This document shows, in pieces, positions 1 to 11,380 of a stretch of DNA of 64,000 bases. The position numbers were made by a program, and so were the translations under genes. Under the pieces are notes generated by a model. That model did not search any database and had not been told where the DNA came from. It saw only the letters and a program-made list of their open reading frames with translations. Each line of letters starts with the position of its first letter. The first letter of the stretch is position 1. Source of the DNA: Archilochus colubris (taxonomy: Eukaryota; Chordata; Aves; Apodiformes; Trochilidae); assembly GCA_023079485.1 (NCBI GenBank), contig CM041089.1, positions 12,911,001 to 12,975,000 of the forward strand, given 5' to 3'.

Positions 1-1014
1 ATTCCCAGGGGCTGCCCAGAGATCAGAGGTGAAGTTTATTGGTGATAAAAAGCCTGCAAGCCCACTCTGCTCCCCCAGCCTTTCCAACAGCCCTTCCCTT
101 CTGCTGAGATCATATCCTTGGAAAATTCTCCTTCAGAAGACTGGAAAAAGGAAAAATGCTTTCATTTTGGAATGGTTTGAAATGTAAGCACGAGCAAAAC
201 CCCTGAAATCCAGAGATGATGCAGGTGCTCTGCCCTCTCAGGTTGCCTCTGGCACCCAAAAACTGCATTTTGTTCATTTACTGATGGCTCCAAACAGTGG
301 AGGCAGATTCCACTTTTGCCACTGGAGGCAATCACAAGGCAGCAAATAACCAGTGAGGGAACTAGAAAGCAATTTATTTACCAGTAGAAACCCATGTTTA
401 AAAGGAAAATAAACTCTGGGCTCTCATGGCATTATTCATAAAGGCAACCTAAGTAGCTCTTACAGATAACAAAACTAGAAAAAAGGCAACCAACTGGTAA
501 TGGAGAAGGGTTTTCAGTCAAGTTTCATGGGTCATACAAAGTCACTGCCATGCCTGCAGGAGTTCAAGAGCTCTGCCAGTTGAATCTGGGGGGAAATGAA
601 GTGATTATTTTATCATGCATGATTATTTACTTTTTTTTTTTTTCCTTAAATACAACTTTTTGCCTTTAAGCCGATTTCCTAACACTTGAGGTCTTAAACC
701 TCCTAACCATGAGGTCTTGACTCATTTTGAAACCTAAGAGACAAGTAATTTGGCTACTCCTCATAACAAGTTCTGCATGGGTTAACTTTGCAAACTGGTT
801 CCATTGCAGGTTTCCCTCTGCTTTTGAGTCAGTTGAAATATCAGGGCTCTTCTCCAGAACATCTTAAGCTTTAGTAACTTCAAAAGTAAACAAATGTTTC
901 TGATAAAATGATGTGTATGAAGAATCTAATGGCTGACAAAGATATAAAAAAATTCTTAGTGCTTTTCTTTGTCAGTAGCTTCTTCTAGGAATACAGTCAG
1001 GCTGGGCATTTATT
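1..1014. other. Unique non-coding sequence, no feature seen
   Basis: No open frame of useful length and no repeat family is recognisable here. The only low-complexity element is a run of 13 T at about 631-643. Composition is ordinary AT-rich avian intergenic or intronic sequence. Confidence 0.6.
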
Positions 1015-1105
1015 TGGACTGGTAAACTGTGCCTCAAAAAGGGGATCTCTTGACAGTGAAAGCACAGTGGTGGAACTAAAAGTCTTCCAGTCCTTCCCAG
1101 CTGAT
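1015..1105 (+). repeat. Possible decayed MIR/CORE-SINE fragment
   Basis: The order of short words (a GTAAACTGTGCCTCA block, then AAAAAGGGGATCTCTTGACA, then a 'CAGTGGTGGAACTAAAAGTC' block) resembles the 3' half of amniote MIR-type SINEs. In those, a line of 'aaactgaggcacagagaggttaagtgacttgcc' type is followed by 'gtggcagagctgg'. The match is by eye, with many mismatches, so this is a weak call. It could also be chance similarity. Confidence 0.3.
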
Positions 1106-1634
1106 TAATCACCATGACAGGTTTGGAGACTGAAAGATCTGGCCAGCTCCAGATGTTAAATGTGTGTCCACCTCTTGCTATCCTTCTGATTCACGAGCAG
1201 CAGCCTGGATTGTTCATTCTCAAGATAATGATGACCATGACTGTTCAAAACAAAAAGGATTTGGGCTTTGTAATTTTATCCTCTGCTAGAGGAGGCTTCC
1301 ACACAAGATAACACAGCACATGGAGTCTACACATGATGAAACACTAGAAGATCCTTCAGGCAGAGGTGGTGACTGCCTTACACAGAAAGCTTTGTGATGT
1401 TTCCCTCTCCCCTTCTTCAATGCCTCTTCAATGGCTGCAGGTGATGGGAGACATCCAAAGGATGTCATCTAAAGCATGGTGCTCCAGAAGAACCAAGTTT
1501 TGGGCATCAGTGAGGAAGGACTTCACTGACAGAGAGGGGACTCTGGGAAGAGAACCCCATCCACCACTGGAGAAAACTCAGTCAGTGTTGAAATTAATTG
1601 ACCTCTAATCACTGCAACTGCAAAAGAAAAACCA
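1106..1634. other. Non-coding sequence upstream of solo LTR
   Basis: There are several short overlapping open frames on both strands (60-80 codons), none resembling a known protein and none with codon structure shared between them. Nothing else is seen up to the left copy of the LTR target duplication. Confidence 0.55.
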
Positions 1635-1640
1635 AAAAGG
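1635..1640. repeat. Left target-site duplication of the solo LTR
   Basis: AAAAGG directly before the TGT end is repeated exactly at 1988-1993 after the ACA end. The preceding base on the left is also A, so the left copy lies in an A-rich stretch. A six-base match by chance is possible but unlikely, because it falls exactly at both TG/CA boundaries. Confidence 0.7.
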
Positions 1641-1987
1641 TGTTGCGGGAGGAGCCATTATTGCTCCTGAAGCTCGATGGAGCCATTCTTGCTCCTGATG
1701 CTCGATGAGTCGCTGGTCTCTTCCAGGACTCCAGCCACCACACAGCGCTTCCAGGGTAGAAGTGTAGTGGGAAGAGCCTTTCTTGCTCCAGTGGCTCGAT
1801 GAGCTGCTGGCCTCTCCATGCCTCGCACCAGAGTGAGTTTGGGTCTTCTTCTGTGGGTGTGTGTCCCACCTTTATTGGCCCCCTGGTCTTGCTCATGCCC
1901 AATAGGGGCCTGTCCTAATCAGGACCAGGTGGACTCACACCCACTCACTGGCAATTCAAGGCACCTGGTTTATCTCATTTCTCTACA
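1641..1987 (-). mobile_element. Solo LTR, class II (ERVK-like) endogenous retrovirus
   Basis: The block begins TGTTGCGGG and ends CTCTACA on the plus strand, so both ends have the TGT...ACA form of a retroviral LTR. It is flanked by a 6-bp direct repeat AAAAGG (1635-1640 and 1988-1993), the target duplication length expected for class II/ERVK integrases. Length is 347 bp. The only AATAAA signal lies on the minus strand (plus-strand TTTATT at 1871-1876), which sets the orientation. The U5-side part holds three copies of a roughly 20-bp unit ending in GCTCGATG (near 1660, 1690 and 1783). No gag, pol or env sequence lies next to it. This is therefore a solo LTR left by recombination between two LTRs. 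Class assignment rests on target-site length only. Confidence 0.75.
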
Positions 1988-1993
1988 AAAAGG
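1988..1993. repeat. Right target-site duplication of the solo LTR
   Basis: AAAAGG immediately follows the CA terminus at 1986-1987 and pairs with the copy at 1635-1640. Confidence 0.7.
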
Positions 1994-2365
1994 TGCCAGG
2001 CAGCATGTACTAAGGGCTTCACAGACTGAAATGCTAAGAATCAGAATCAATTAAGAGATTTCCATTCATTTCCATGGATGGCTCTCTGTGATTTGGCTAG
2101 CAATTTCAGCTCTGATGCATCTGCTCTGAAATATGAAAGGAGTTTAATTCAATCCCAAGAATCACAGCTCCTTTTGGACACAGATTGCTCCTTTTTACTT
2201 TATAGTACCTGCATTGTTCATCCATTTACTCAAGCACAAGTCTTTTAAAATCAAGAATTAATCTTCTCAAATTACAGAAAAGCTTTAAGATAGATGCTGA
2301 ACAACACTTCATAACTGGGAATAACAGAGATGATAAAACCCCCCCAGTGCTTCTGCTTTCATTTT
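1994..2365. other. Unique non-coding sequence, no feature seen
   Basis: This is AT-rich sequence between the LTR and an old SINE-like remnant. I see no open frame, repeat or structural motif worth naming. Confidence 0.55.
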
Positions 2366-2500
2366 TGACCTCCAAGCCTCAAAATGCTTTGAGATATCCC
2401 AGTCCTCAGGCTGAGGAATGGGAAACAACAGAAGGTGAAGTGGCTTGCCTCAAGTCCTGAGTCAGGAACAGCACCCACATGGCCTGAAAACCTCACAGCA
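2366..2500 (+). repeat. Decayed MIR-type SINE remnant
   Basis: The series CCTCCAAGCCTCAAAATGC, then GAGGAATGGGAAACA, then GGTGAAGTGGCTTGCCTCAA follows the order of the amniote MIR consensus (lowest-common 'cctca..gcgctttg', 'gatggggaaac', 'gtgacttgcccaagg'). Divergence is high, as expected for a family that stopped moving before modern birds arose. Boundaries are approximate. Confidence 0.45.
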
Positions 2501-5500
2501 GCCACAGCAATGCATCTTTCTAGATGGGACATGGACTCTCGTGATGTTGCAAGTGTCTGACACTGCCTTTTAAAGTCTAATTTAGAGAGAGGGCAGAGGA
2601 GGTCTGGTTGCTCTTCCTCCTCTCTGGCTCAGTACTTGCAGCATGAATGTGGAGGTGAGAAGACACCAGCTCTGATAGGCATTATTTACATAAAAATCCT
2701 ACTGACTGAAAACCTAATAAATCCACAGGCTCCAGATGATGTGCAGACATACAGACACACTATCACAAGCATCACTTCATCTTGATTCTCTCTTTTTTTT
2801 CCTTGCCTGCTGTGGCCCAGCAGAGCACCCAGTACAACAGCAAAATAACCCTCTGGCTACAGAAGTTTCTTTAAATCACAGTGGTTCTCCAACATACAAC
2901 TGACACATCTCATTTCCCAGGGAAACATTTCTATGTGGCTATTTCCAACTTTTCCAAACCTTTTTGCAGCTCAGGGCTGCCAGGTGCTCACCACATCCCT
3001 GGCCCTCTGAGTGCCCTCAGCACCCAGGGAGCTTTTCAGGGAGGAAGATCCAGGCATGTGGGAAGAAGTCAGTATTTATGTCAGTATATAGCCTGTAACT
3101 TTCTGCAACAGGGATTGCACAAGAGGTCAAAACGAGGTTTCTCTCCTGATGGATTGTAACCCCAGGCTATTTATAATTCTACACTTAATTTAGAGCTTGT
3201 ATATCCATGCTGCACAAAGCAGCTTGGATTGTGCAGAAAATGACACCAACTCAAGCTTTGCAGCCAGGCCCAGATCCTAAAAATGCTTTTGTTAGTACAG
3301 TGAACACCTGTACTAATTGTGCACTTCCCTCACTTGGGGGTCATTGCTCATGGCAAAGGTTTGAAGGCAGCCAGCTCAGGGACAGACATCATTACACTGC
3401 CAGAAAAGTCATTCTGATGCTCCAAATCTAGGCAACCCTGAAATAAACTCATTTCCTAAAGTCTCTGAAGGTGAAAGTCTGTAATACCCCATTGCAGGGC
3501 ACAAGGAGAGAGTCCACAATGTTTAAACGAAGAGAGAACATTAATCAGAATAGAGAAAATTAATCAGACACTGTTGGAACCTGAAGTTTGGCACAATTTT
3601 TAGCTGCTTTTGACTGCCATGGAAAAAATCTGCCATGTAAACAACACTTTAATAACCTCTTGTTGTACAGTAATGCCTGACCCAGCAAGACTTGTAAGGT
3701 CTGGAGGTAAAACCCAGCAGCAGATTTCTCACTGGCAAATCACAGGATGCAAAATTCCTTCAAGAAGGTTCTTCCTTGGGATGGTATGGACAGGGCTCTT
3801 TCCAGCTGCTCTGCCCCACAGCACCAGAAAAAGGGGCTTGGGAGGAGACTTTGTTCAGAAGCAGCAAGCACCAGGAGCAAGGGCACAAAAGCAATGGGAT
3901 CCATTCAGCATTTTCACAACTGCCTCCTGTGACAATGCTAAAAAGGTTTGCAAGGATGCAAATAGCCAAATACACAGATTTTTCATAAGGTGCCTAGGGA
4001 TTCTAGAAATCAAGCTAAAGGCAATGGATCGATTCATTTTCTACCAAGTCATCCCCCAACTCTTTAATCTGTACTTCATGGGGTAGTTTCCAGGCACACA
4101 GTATAAATTTTCAGAGAGATGTAGGTGCAATTTTTTTCCTACCATTTGTGTGACCCTTTTCAGTCAGATTCATTTGGGAACAGGAGAAAAAAAAAAAAAT
4201 CCCTTGGGCTCTGTGTACCCCCTGAACCTCTGTCTCTACTTCTACTGTGACTCAGAAAAGGGACAAAAAGGTGTTTTGTAACAGCTCCTAAATGTCCAAT
4301 ACTCCCAATTTGTTTCTCTTTCACCTCAGAGTAGAAGTAAATGTCTTGATGTCAATGGGATGAGGGATATAGAAATGGCCTGAAGAAACCAGATGACTGT
4401 AAGGATTCAGAAAAGGACTCTCCAAAGGCTTGTCCATAGGCACACAACACATCCCCTATAGTAACAGTAAATAGCCCATCACTGCAAAGAAGGCACATGA
4501 GCAACTGGTGCACTGCTTAAAGCACCTCTTTCTTCTGTGCACTGTCTTTTATTTTTTAAAAAAGCAACCTTGTGATGCAAGGCAACCACATCTTCATCCT
4601 TCTGTTATACACATTTTCTGAAACTTCACAACTTCACAGAAAACATACTAGAAAAAAATCCCAATCAACCAAGCAGCCAAACAAACCAACAAACCCCACC
4701 TAAACAGCAAACACTGAACCTGGCAGGTCCTAAATCAGAAACACTGTAATTCTGGAAAAGAAACTGCAAGGATTTTAGTTCACCCTGTAAAAGCAGTGGT
4801 CACCAAAAGGTTAGCTGAAGTGTAATTTAAAGAAATGGGTTTGCACTGTTTTCAGATCAAACAACCCTGGAGCCATGTGCAGAAGTCCTGAGCTGTGGGA
4901 CAGTGATGAGTTTGTGAAGCAGGACTGGAAATTCCCTGTGCTGGGAATGTGGGAGCCATCAGGAGCTCACAGGCTTGAGTCAGCACTTACCAAGCCCCAG
5001 CCACACAGTGCAGCCTCCAAAATGCCATTTATCATTTCCTGAGAGAACAGTTTCTTGGCAAACCTCCTTTAAAAACAGTTTTTTTTTTTTTCCAAAACAA
5101 CCCACCATTCCAGCAGGCTATGAATACCACTACAATTTGCTCTATTTTTCATATCAAGCAGATGATGGGCTCTGGTTTTCAGCTAATTAAAGAAACCTTC
5201 TTTTCAGAGTTTCAAACATTGTTTGCAGCAGGGTAGATCCTGCCAGCTCAAACACACACCAAACCATCTGGAGATGGTGAAAAAAAAAAAAAAAAAGATA
5301 AAATAATAATAAAATAAAAAAAAATCTACCACCCCTCCCCCCCTGCCCTGGTTTGAATTTGCAAAATGCAGTTTACATAAAGCCAAATTTGGTCACCCTG
5401 TCAAACTGCTCACTTCTTTCTCTGATGGAAAATAGATGTCTTGGGCTCAACTTCATTTCATACTCCCAAATGTGTAATGGTTCAGAGCTGTCTGTTGGAA

Positions 5501-5517
5501 CAAGAACTCCAGATGGG
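2501..5517. other. Long non-coding stretch, no gene recognised
   Basis: The longest open frame (158 codons, 3610-4086 on +) has three overlapping shadow frames, no recognisable domain and no upstream context supporting a start, so I treat it as chance. A-runs occur near 4187 and 5281, and T-runs near 5080. A CA-rich stretch near 4680-4700 is unremarkable. Confidence 0.55.
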
Positions 5518-5579
5518 ATTATTATTATTATTGTTGTTGTTATTATTACTACTATTTTGGTATTACTTCTATTGTAGTT
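5518..5579 (+). repeat. Imperfect (ATT/GTT)n microsatellite
   Basis: ATTATTATTATT passes into GTTGTTGTT, then ATTATTACTACT. This is a trinucleotide array with period-3 substitutions. It lies just upstream of the first copy of the local 128-bp duplication. Confidence 0.85.
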
Positions 5580-5619
5580 ATAGTATAGTAATAGTTATAT
5601 ATTTTTATCTCTAGTTATA

Positions 5620-5747
5620 GATAAAAATGTCTCTCAAAGACTTTTATTTGTGGAAATGGGTGGAAAATAAAAACCCATCCAATTACTAGAGGTGAAAATT
5701 TCCCATTAAACTCTTGTGTTGCTCAGTTTTGGTGATCCAAGAAACCA
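5620..5747 (+). repeat. Local duplicated segment, copy A
   Basis: This 128-bp block matches 7181-7309 in direct orientation, with roughly ten differences and one 1-bp indel. The differences are all in the first half, and the last 60 or so bases (from AGAGGTGAAAATTTCCCATT to GATCCAAGAAACCA) are identical. It is framed by trinucleotide arrays on both sides, which copy B lacks. I do not recognise it as a known transposon. Confidence 0.85.
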
Positions 5748-5749
5748 CT

Positions 5750-5791
5750 CTATTACTCTAATAGTATTACTACTATTATTACTACTACTAC
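5750..5791 (+). repeat. (TAC/TAT)n microsatellite
   Basis: TATTACT and TACTACTAC units alternate directly downstream of duplicate copy A. The array ends at CACACTAAGAG. Confidence 0.8.
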
Positions 5792-5934
5792 ACACTAAGA
5801 GCACTGAGATCAGAGCCCTGATGGACTCTGAGTTGTGCACACAGAGAGGAACAGCCCTTGCCTTGAAAAATGCATGAGCTAAAGAGATGAGATACATTAA
5901 AAAAAAAAAAAAGAAGGGGTGGGACAAAGCTCAT

Positions 5935-6045
5935 GTTTTCATTCCTGTTTTATACATATGGAACTGAGATATGATGGGATTAAATGTCTTGCTTGTGCTC
6001 ACACAAAAAATATCTGGGCCAAAAGCTAGGCATTGTACCAAAGTT
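5935..6045 (+). repeat. Decayed MIR-type SINE remnant
   Basis: The run TTTTATACATATGGAACTG, then GGGATTAAATGTCTTGCTTG, then TGCTCACACA follows the MIR 3' part ('attttacagatgaggaaactgag', 'ttaagtgacttgcccaaggtcacaca'). Highly diverged; ends are estimates. Confidence 0.5.
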
Positions 6046-7180
6046 TTCCAGTTCAAATCAACTTCATCTTCCTTCATTAACCCTGTGCTTACCAACTAAG
6101 AGCCTCTACTAAATTTATTTTTATTAAGCAGAGAAATTCAGGGTTTGGGTCTATGGGACTTAAGCAAGAGGAGGGAAAATCATCCCTCAGTCTCTCGTGA
6201 GAAGTTCTGTTCACACAGCAATGGTTACTTGTGGCTTTGCTTCTTCAAGCTTTAGAAAAAGCAAACTTGGGAAATAAAGTCCCACGTTTTGATTTCCTGT
6301 TTGGTGAAGGAAGTCTGGATTCTGCTGCTTCTCTGCAGAGCCCTCTGTGTGAGCAGCCCCAGAAACAACAAATTGTGCCATGCTTCAGGGAAAAAGTAAA
6401 GAAGCATTTAGGGGGGTTCTCTAAGTATCTGACCTGCAGTTCTCACATTCTTACTAAAAAAGGATAAAAAGAGGGTTTTTGGTTTTTTTTTTTTTTTCCC
6501 CCAAAAGGCCAGTTTTTGCCAGCTGTATCTTAAAAAAGGCATTTAGGGCTCCTGACTTTTTGAACAACATCCCCTCTCCCAGCAAAACCTGACCTTTTCT
6601 CAGTCCCTCCTTGCCATTAGCTTGTCCTCCTGAGATGCTGCCACAAATGCCAGTTCTCTGGCAAAGTGGTTTGGAGCAGGGCTCTGAAGAGCTGCCTGGC
6701 ACCAGGGCTCTCACTTTGAAAATAATTGACAGAAACTGCAGAGTTTCCTCTTCCTGGGAGAAGCTCAAAGTAACTCCTGCCAGCAGGAATCCCCTGAGAG
6801 GCAAATTTTTGGGTTTTTTTTGGTTTTCCCCGCCATACAGAAGTGCCACTGGTGATGCTGCAAAGCAAGAGGACTGCAGAAAACCTGGACAGTGGTCCCA
6901 GAAGGTTGGAAATCCTCTTTTCCATCTCTTTGCCCAAGGTGCAGGTTGTGTTTTGGGATCCCTGGGTGAAAAGATGAGAGGAGGGGTGTCCTCTAAAGCC
7001 AGCCAGACCTTTGGCATTTACTTTAAAAGGAGCAGCAGCACAGTTGAAAAGAATTATTTTTATCAACAAGATATTTACTTTAGGATTAGACCCGGGAACA
7101 TTCAGGTCAGGGCTGGCCCTGGGGGGACTTCAATCTGAGCAGTCATTTAGTGTCAGTGCTGGCCAACTTCTTCAAGCTTT
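6046..7180. other. Non-coding stretch with opposed chance ORFs
   Basis: Open frames of 187 codons (minus, 6454-7017) and 175 codons (plus, 6611-7138) lie on top of each other. The minus frame runs through a T-rich tract near 6480-6498 and gives a lysine run. Neither resembles a known protein, and I treat both as chance. Confidence 0.55.
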
Positions 7181-7309
7181 GATAAAAAAGTCTCTCCAAG
7201 CCTTTTACTTGTGGAAAAGGATGGAAAAATATAAATCCATCCAATTACCAGAGGTGAAAATTTCCCATTAAACTCTTGTGTTGCTCAGTTTTGGTGATCC
7301 AAGAAACCA
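7181..7309 (+). repeat. Local duplicated segment, copy B
   Basis: This is the direct-orientation partner of 5620-5747, about 1.56 kb downstream. Identity with copy A starts sharply at GATAAAAA and ends after GAAACCA. Flanking bases on both sides are unrelated. The second half is unchanged between copies. Confidence 0.85.
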
Positions 7310-10300
7310 TCTTTATCCTCTAGTCCAATTTGTTCAGCCAGCCTTCTACACCCTGATCTGATTACCAGGGAAAATACAGAGGGAAAAGAAATCAGTGAGA
7401 GCTGTTCATGTGTTTTTATGAGATGTGGGTCAAAAAATCTGAGCCTTGATTGTCCCTTGAGGACTGCCTCAAATTTGGGTTTACCAAGAAGATCCCTGCT
7501 CAAGAGGAAAGGCAACAGGGCTGTGAGCTCCATGGGATGAGCTCCATGATGCAGCTGGAAGTACCAAGGGAGACCCAAAACCACACCTGATGAGACCAAG
7601 GGACCACCAGAAACACTGTGGAGAGGGAATTTAAGAGAGATAAGGAAGATGCTGAGGATCAGTGTGTGAAAGATCCAGTTTCACAAGGCAACTCTGGAAA
7701 CCAGGGGGGATACTGCCCTTTAATGAAGCCTTGCTTGGGGACTCCAGCAGGTTCTGTCCAATTCCCAGGAATGCCTGCACCTTGAGTTGTGTTCAAGGAG
7801 TTTATCAGGGTAAGAGTTATTTCCAGGGATGTGCCTGCTGATGGGCTGAAATGTTTTCTTAATGAACCCTTTACCTCTGCTTCCAACCAGACTCCTGTAC
7901 CAGGCAGGGGATCCTGTTCTGCCATCCACTGAGATCTCCCTCTTTGGCTATAGATGTTTCTAGAGAATATTTTTAATCCTGTTTTCTAGACAGGGTCTCT
8001 GTGCAACTGTGACACTGTTTCTGATATGAATGATTCTCCTCACCACCAACCTCCTCCCTTCCCCCCCCAGAATAAAAACCCTGGTTGAAAACCAAAACAA
8101 ATAGTAGATTTTTATCAGATAGAATTTGTTAATAATACTTTCCCTGAAATAGTTCCCAGGCCTTTTTTTAATGCTCAAATAAAGGCCCAAACATTTACAG
8201 CCAGCACTCGAAGCCAACTAATAATTTATTTGAGCCATACTGGAAAGCTCAAGAGGGATTTTGAATGAAAAATCGAGTGAATAAACTGATAGCCAAATAC
8301 TGCTTTGGAGTTCTGCCACTGCAACACACAGGATGCAAGGAGCTCTTCTGGTGGCCAAGGCATATACTGAAAAATAATTGATCAGATGATAGTTAAATCC
8401 TGTCAATCTAAAGCAGAAAAGATAATGTCTGTGAGCCCTTGTGTTTCCTAACTTCAGTGGCACATAGAGGAGTGGGTGTTAAACTCCTACTGCTTTAATT
8501 TTTATACTTTTTAAAAAGATATTTATCCATTTGACAATAAGAAAAGCAAAATTCTGCTTTCAGAACTTCATGGGAAAATGACTGCATGAAGAATTCCCAA
8601 AGATATTACTGAGTGTTACAGAATCAGCACGTACAGACCAGGATTAAATCTTGTAGCATTACAGATCTTTTTAAGATCACTTCAGAACTTTGAACATTTT
8701 GCTCCAAGGTAGCTAAAACCAAATGCAAAATGCAAAATAAATGTATGTCAAGAAGAATTCTGGGTCATGTAAAGAAACCATCTTTTCACCTTTGCATTTT
8801 GTTTTAAATAACCTTAAATTCATTATTTGCAGCATCATAAACTTAAGACCATACAAAGATCAGTCTGTAATTGAAAAGATTTCTCTCTTCTTCCTTTTCT
8901 TTTGTCTTAGATATTTTTACCCTGTTTTGTAGCTGAAAGGAAAATGAATTCATGTAAGAGCAGCAACATGAAAAAAAAGTCTTTACAATTTATTGCACAG
9001 TAGTTTGTTTCCAATATTGCAATAGATTGGAGTTTTGAGCACCCTGTGGCTTTGGCTGGGCTGGGAGGACTGGTTTAGCCTTGATTTGAACCTGCTGTTT
9101 ACAACACACTCTAAGCCCTTTCCATACAGCAGATTTTTAGCAAGGTCTGTGTGAAAAAGAAACCTCACTGCTAAGCAAACCCAGGACAAAACAACATATT
9201 TCTTTTTACAATTACTTTTGAGCACACAATGGGAGAATTTACCTTCTGAGAAAATGTACATTTGACTCTGGAAAGATAATCCTGCTGCTTTTTTTTTTTT
9301 GCTTGTTTTTTGGCATGCATTTACCATCCAGAAGATGTGAGACATGTCAGCCTGTGATGCCCAAACTGCTGTGGTCTTTGCAGCTTTACTGCCCTGAGCT
9401 CCTGGTAGCTTTGACACATTCTGCCCTATTGACCACTCTGGGGATATTCTGTGCATATGAGTGGTTTTAATTGATTGTTTCACCTCCTGAACTCCTTGGA
9501 GATCTGGGAATTACTTTCAAGGACTAAACAAACCACTGGAATCATCTCTGGAACTTATCTCAACCTCTGGAGACTCCACCATTGAGCTAAACATGCCAGG
9601 AAGCCTGGACTTGTATTTCAGCACTTCTGTTTCTAACTACAACCCAGAATCAGAGAGGAAAATTACCAGGAAAAACAACTTCTAGTTAGAAACAATTCAA
9701 AGATAATTTAGCCATGTCAAAGTGTCTAGCATTTCATGTATCCCAACTGCCCCTTCACTGGGGAGACTTAAGCCCTGGCCAAGATTTATGGAGATGAACA
9801 GCTGAGTGCACTGAGAATATTCCTCATCCACTTCAACAGCATTTCTCAGAATTCAGAGAGATGAGCACCTTGGTCAGGCCTAGGCTGTGAAGTACACTCC
9901 ATCCCAGAGCTGAAAAACACCCTGAAGCAGAAAGATGGTGTCAGAAATACAACCTTAGAGTGTGAACTGATGAGATTTGGCCTGGGAGGATCTTGAGTGG
10001 TTTGTTTTAGGGAGAGATCTCTGAAGTATGCAAAGAATTTAACCACTGCTCCCATGCTTTCACTTGTATTTTTCACCCTCAGCTGTGCATGCTTTTTGCT
10101 GTTGCCACAGCTCCCAAAATCCACCATTCTGACTGCCATGGACATAAATGCATTTTGCCTGCTGACAATTAGTCCAGCAGACACCCACCAGCCACAGGAG
10201 GGGCAATGGAAAATAGATTTCCAGTTGCAAGAGTGGAGCTGAGCTTCCCAAACAGGAATGAACTGGGAGCAAACTTCTGAACTTTGGGAAAGTTTCAATC

Positions 10301-10371
10301 TGCCTTTTCTCAACTCGCAGCACTCTGCCTCAATCCTCAGCTCAGTGGCTTGCTGCAGTTTGGGGAGACAG
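7310..10371. other. Non-coding stretch, no gene recognised
   Basis: The longest frames are 166 codons (8983-9483, minus) and 155 codons (9846-10313, minus). They show no recognised domain and are partly shadowed on the other strand. A T-run near 9290 contributes the lysine stretch of the first frame. Nothing else is seen. Confidence 0.55.
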
Positions 10372-10525
10372 GGAATAATATTTTTATTATTCCCATTCTA
10401 CAGATGGTTGGGCTGAAGCACTGCAAGGTTTATTGACTTACTCAGAGTTGCTCAGCAGGCTTGAATGGAAGCAGAACCCCAGCTGGCCTGATTCCCACTC
10501 CCCAGCTTTTAGCTGCTGCACTGGA
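10372..10525 (+). repeat. MIR-type SINE remnant
   Basis: AATATTTTTATTATTCCCAT, then TCTACAGATGGTTGGGCTGAAG, then TTGACTTACTCAGAGTTGCTCAGCAGG, then GCAGAACCCC and CTGATTCCCACTCCCCAG parallel the MIR consensus order. That order is the 'ttattattcccattttacagatg' block, 'gaggcacagagaggttaagtgacttgccc', 'cacagcagg', and a final 'gaacccaggtctcctgactcc'. This is the clearest of the MIR-like matches in the first 20 kb. Confidence 0.6.
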
Positions 10526-10859
10526 TTTGCTCCTTTTAAAATCTGATTATTCTACTGCTCTAATCAGCTCTCCATTTTATACCCAGATTATTTCTTTAAG
10601 TTACATTAAACCCTTTTTTTTAACCGTACCCAAACAAAACTGTAGACATTTTTTTTTTCCAGCAATGAGGAGAAATGAAGCTTCTTTTGTTTAAATGCAA
10701 ACATGCCCAGAGTCAGGGAGAGGATCCAGCCACTGAGAAATTAATTCTCTCATTTCATTTTCGTCTTCACAACAGGCATTAAATGAAGAGCAGAAATGAA
10801 TCCTTAGCATCATCCCTGGTTTTACTGCAAAACTAATAAACCATCGCATTTTACATGCT

Positions 10860-11380
10860 TGTTACTGCATACTTTTGTTGGCTTTATCACCTCTCCCAGC
10901 ACCAGTGACTGAACAACAAACACAGCACAGTAATGTTTTCCCTGTATGACTCCCTTGCTTCAGCAAATATGAAAAAGCTGGACCTTGGCTGAGGCTGTTA
11001 TATAACAGCAGGAACACTGCTGAAGCATCTTCCAAAAGTGAGTTATTTATCTGGCCAGGGAGCTTTCTTTTTTTTTTTTTTTTTCTTTTTTTTCCCCCCT
11101 CCTTTCTGTCTGTCTTTCTGCACGCGCTCATGAACCTGACCCAACTTGTTTCCAGAAGAGCCTCTGTGGTTGTTGTTGCCAGACAATGCCTGCAATCATT
11201 TTTCTCCAGCACTACATCCAAACTTGAGGGGGGTGGGGGGAGGAGGGAGAGGGGGAAGGAAGAGAGAAAAGCTCTTTTGTTTGGAAGTGTGAAGAGCTCT
11301 GTTGAAACGCGTCTCTTCGGGGAAGTTTTAAGTTGCAGAATTGATAAGAAAAAAAAAACCCAAACCCCCACAACATAATC
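10860..11380. promoter_or_regulatory. Candidate regulatory element: CpG, palindrome, G4 motif
   Basis: Several unusual features occur together in this interval. There is a perfect 16-bp palindrome at 10994-11009 (GCTGTTAT/ATAACAGC). A long pyrimidine tract lies at about 11065-11120. CpG-containing words include CACGCGC near 11121 and AACGCGTC near 11305. A four-run G tract lies at 11228-11255 (runs of 6, 6, 3 and 5 G, loops T, AGGA and AGA), which fits the G-quadruplex consensus. CpG is otherwise scarce in this window. No promoter core or first exon can be identified. The regulatory assignment is an inference from composition alone. Confidence 0.3.

Noticed and set aside
3610..4086. 158-codon open frame on the plus strand
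   Set aside because: No domain or family resemblance, four other frames overlap it on both strands, and there is no supporting start or splice context.
4335..4375. Words resembling an old sauropsid repeat (GATGTCAATGGGATGAGG)
   Set aside because: Under 25 matching bases and no second block in order.
6454..7138. Opposed open frames of 187 and 175 codons
   Set aside because: They are antisense to one another; the longer runs through a T-tract that yields lysines, and neither looks like a protein family.
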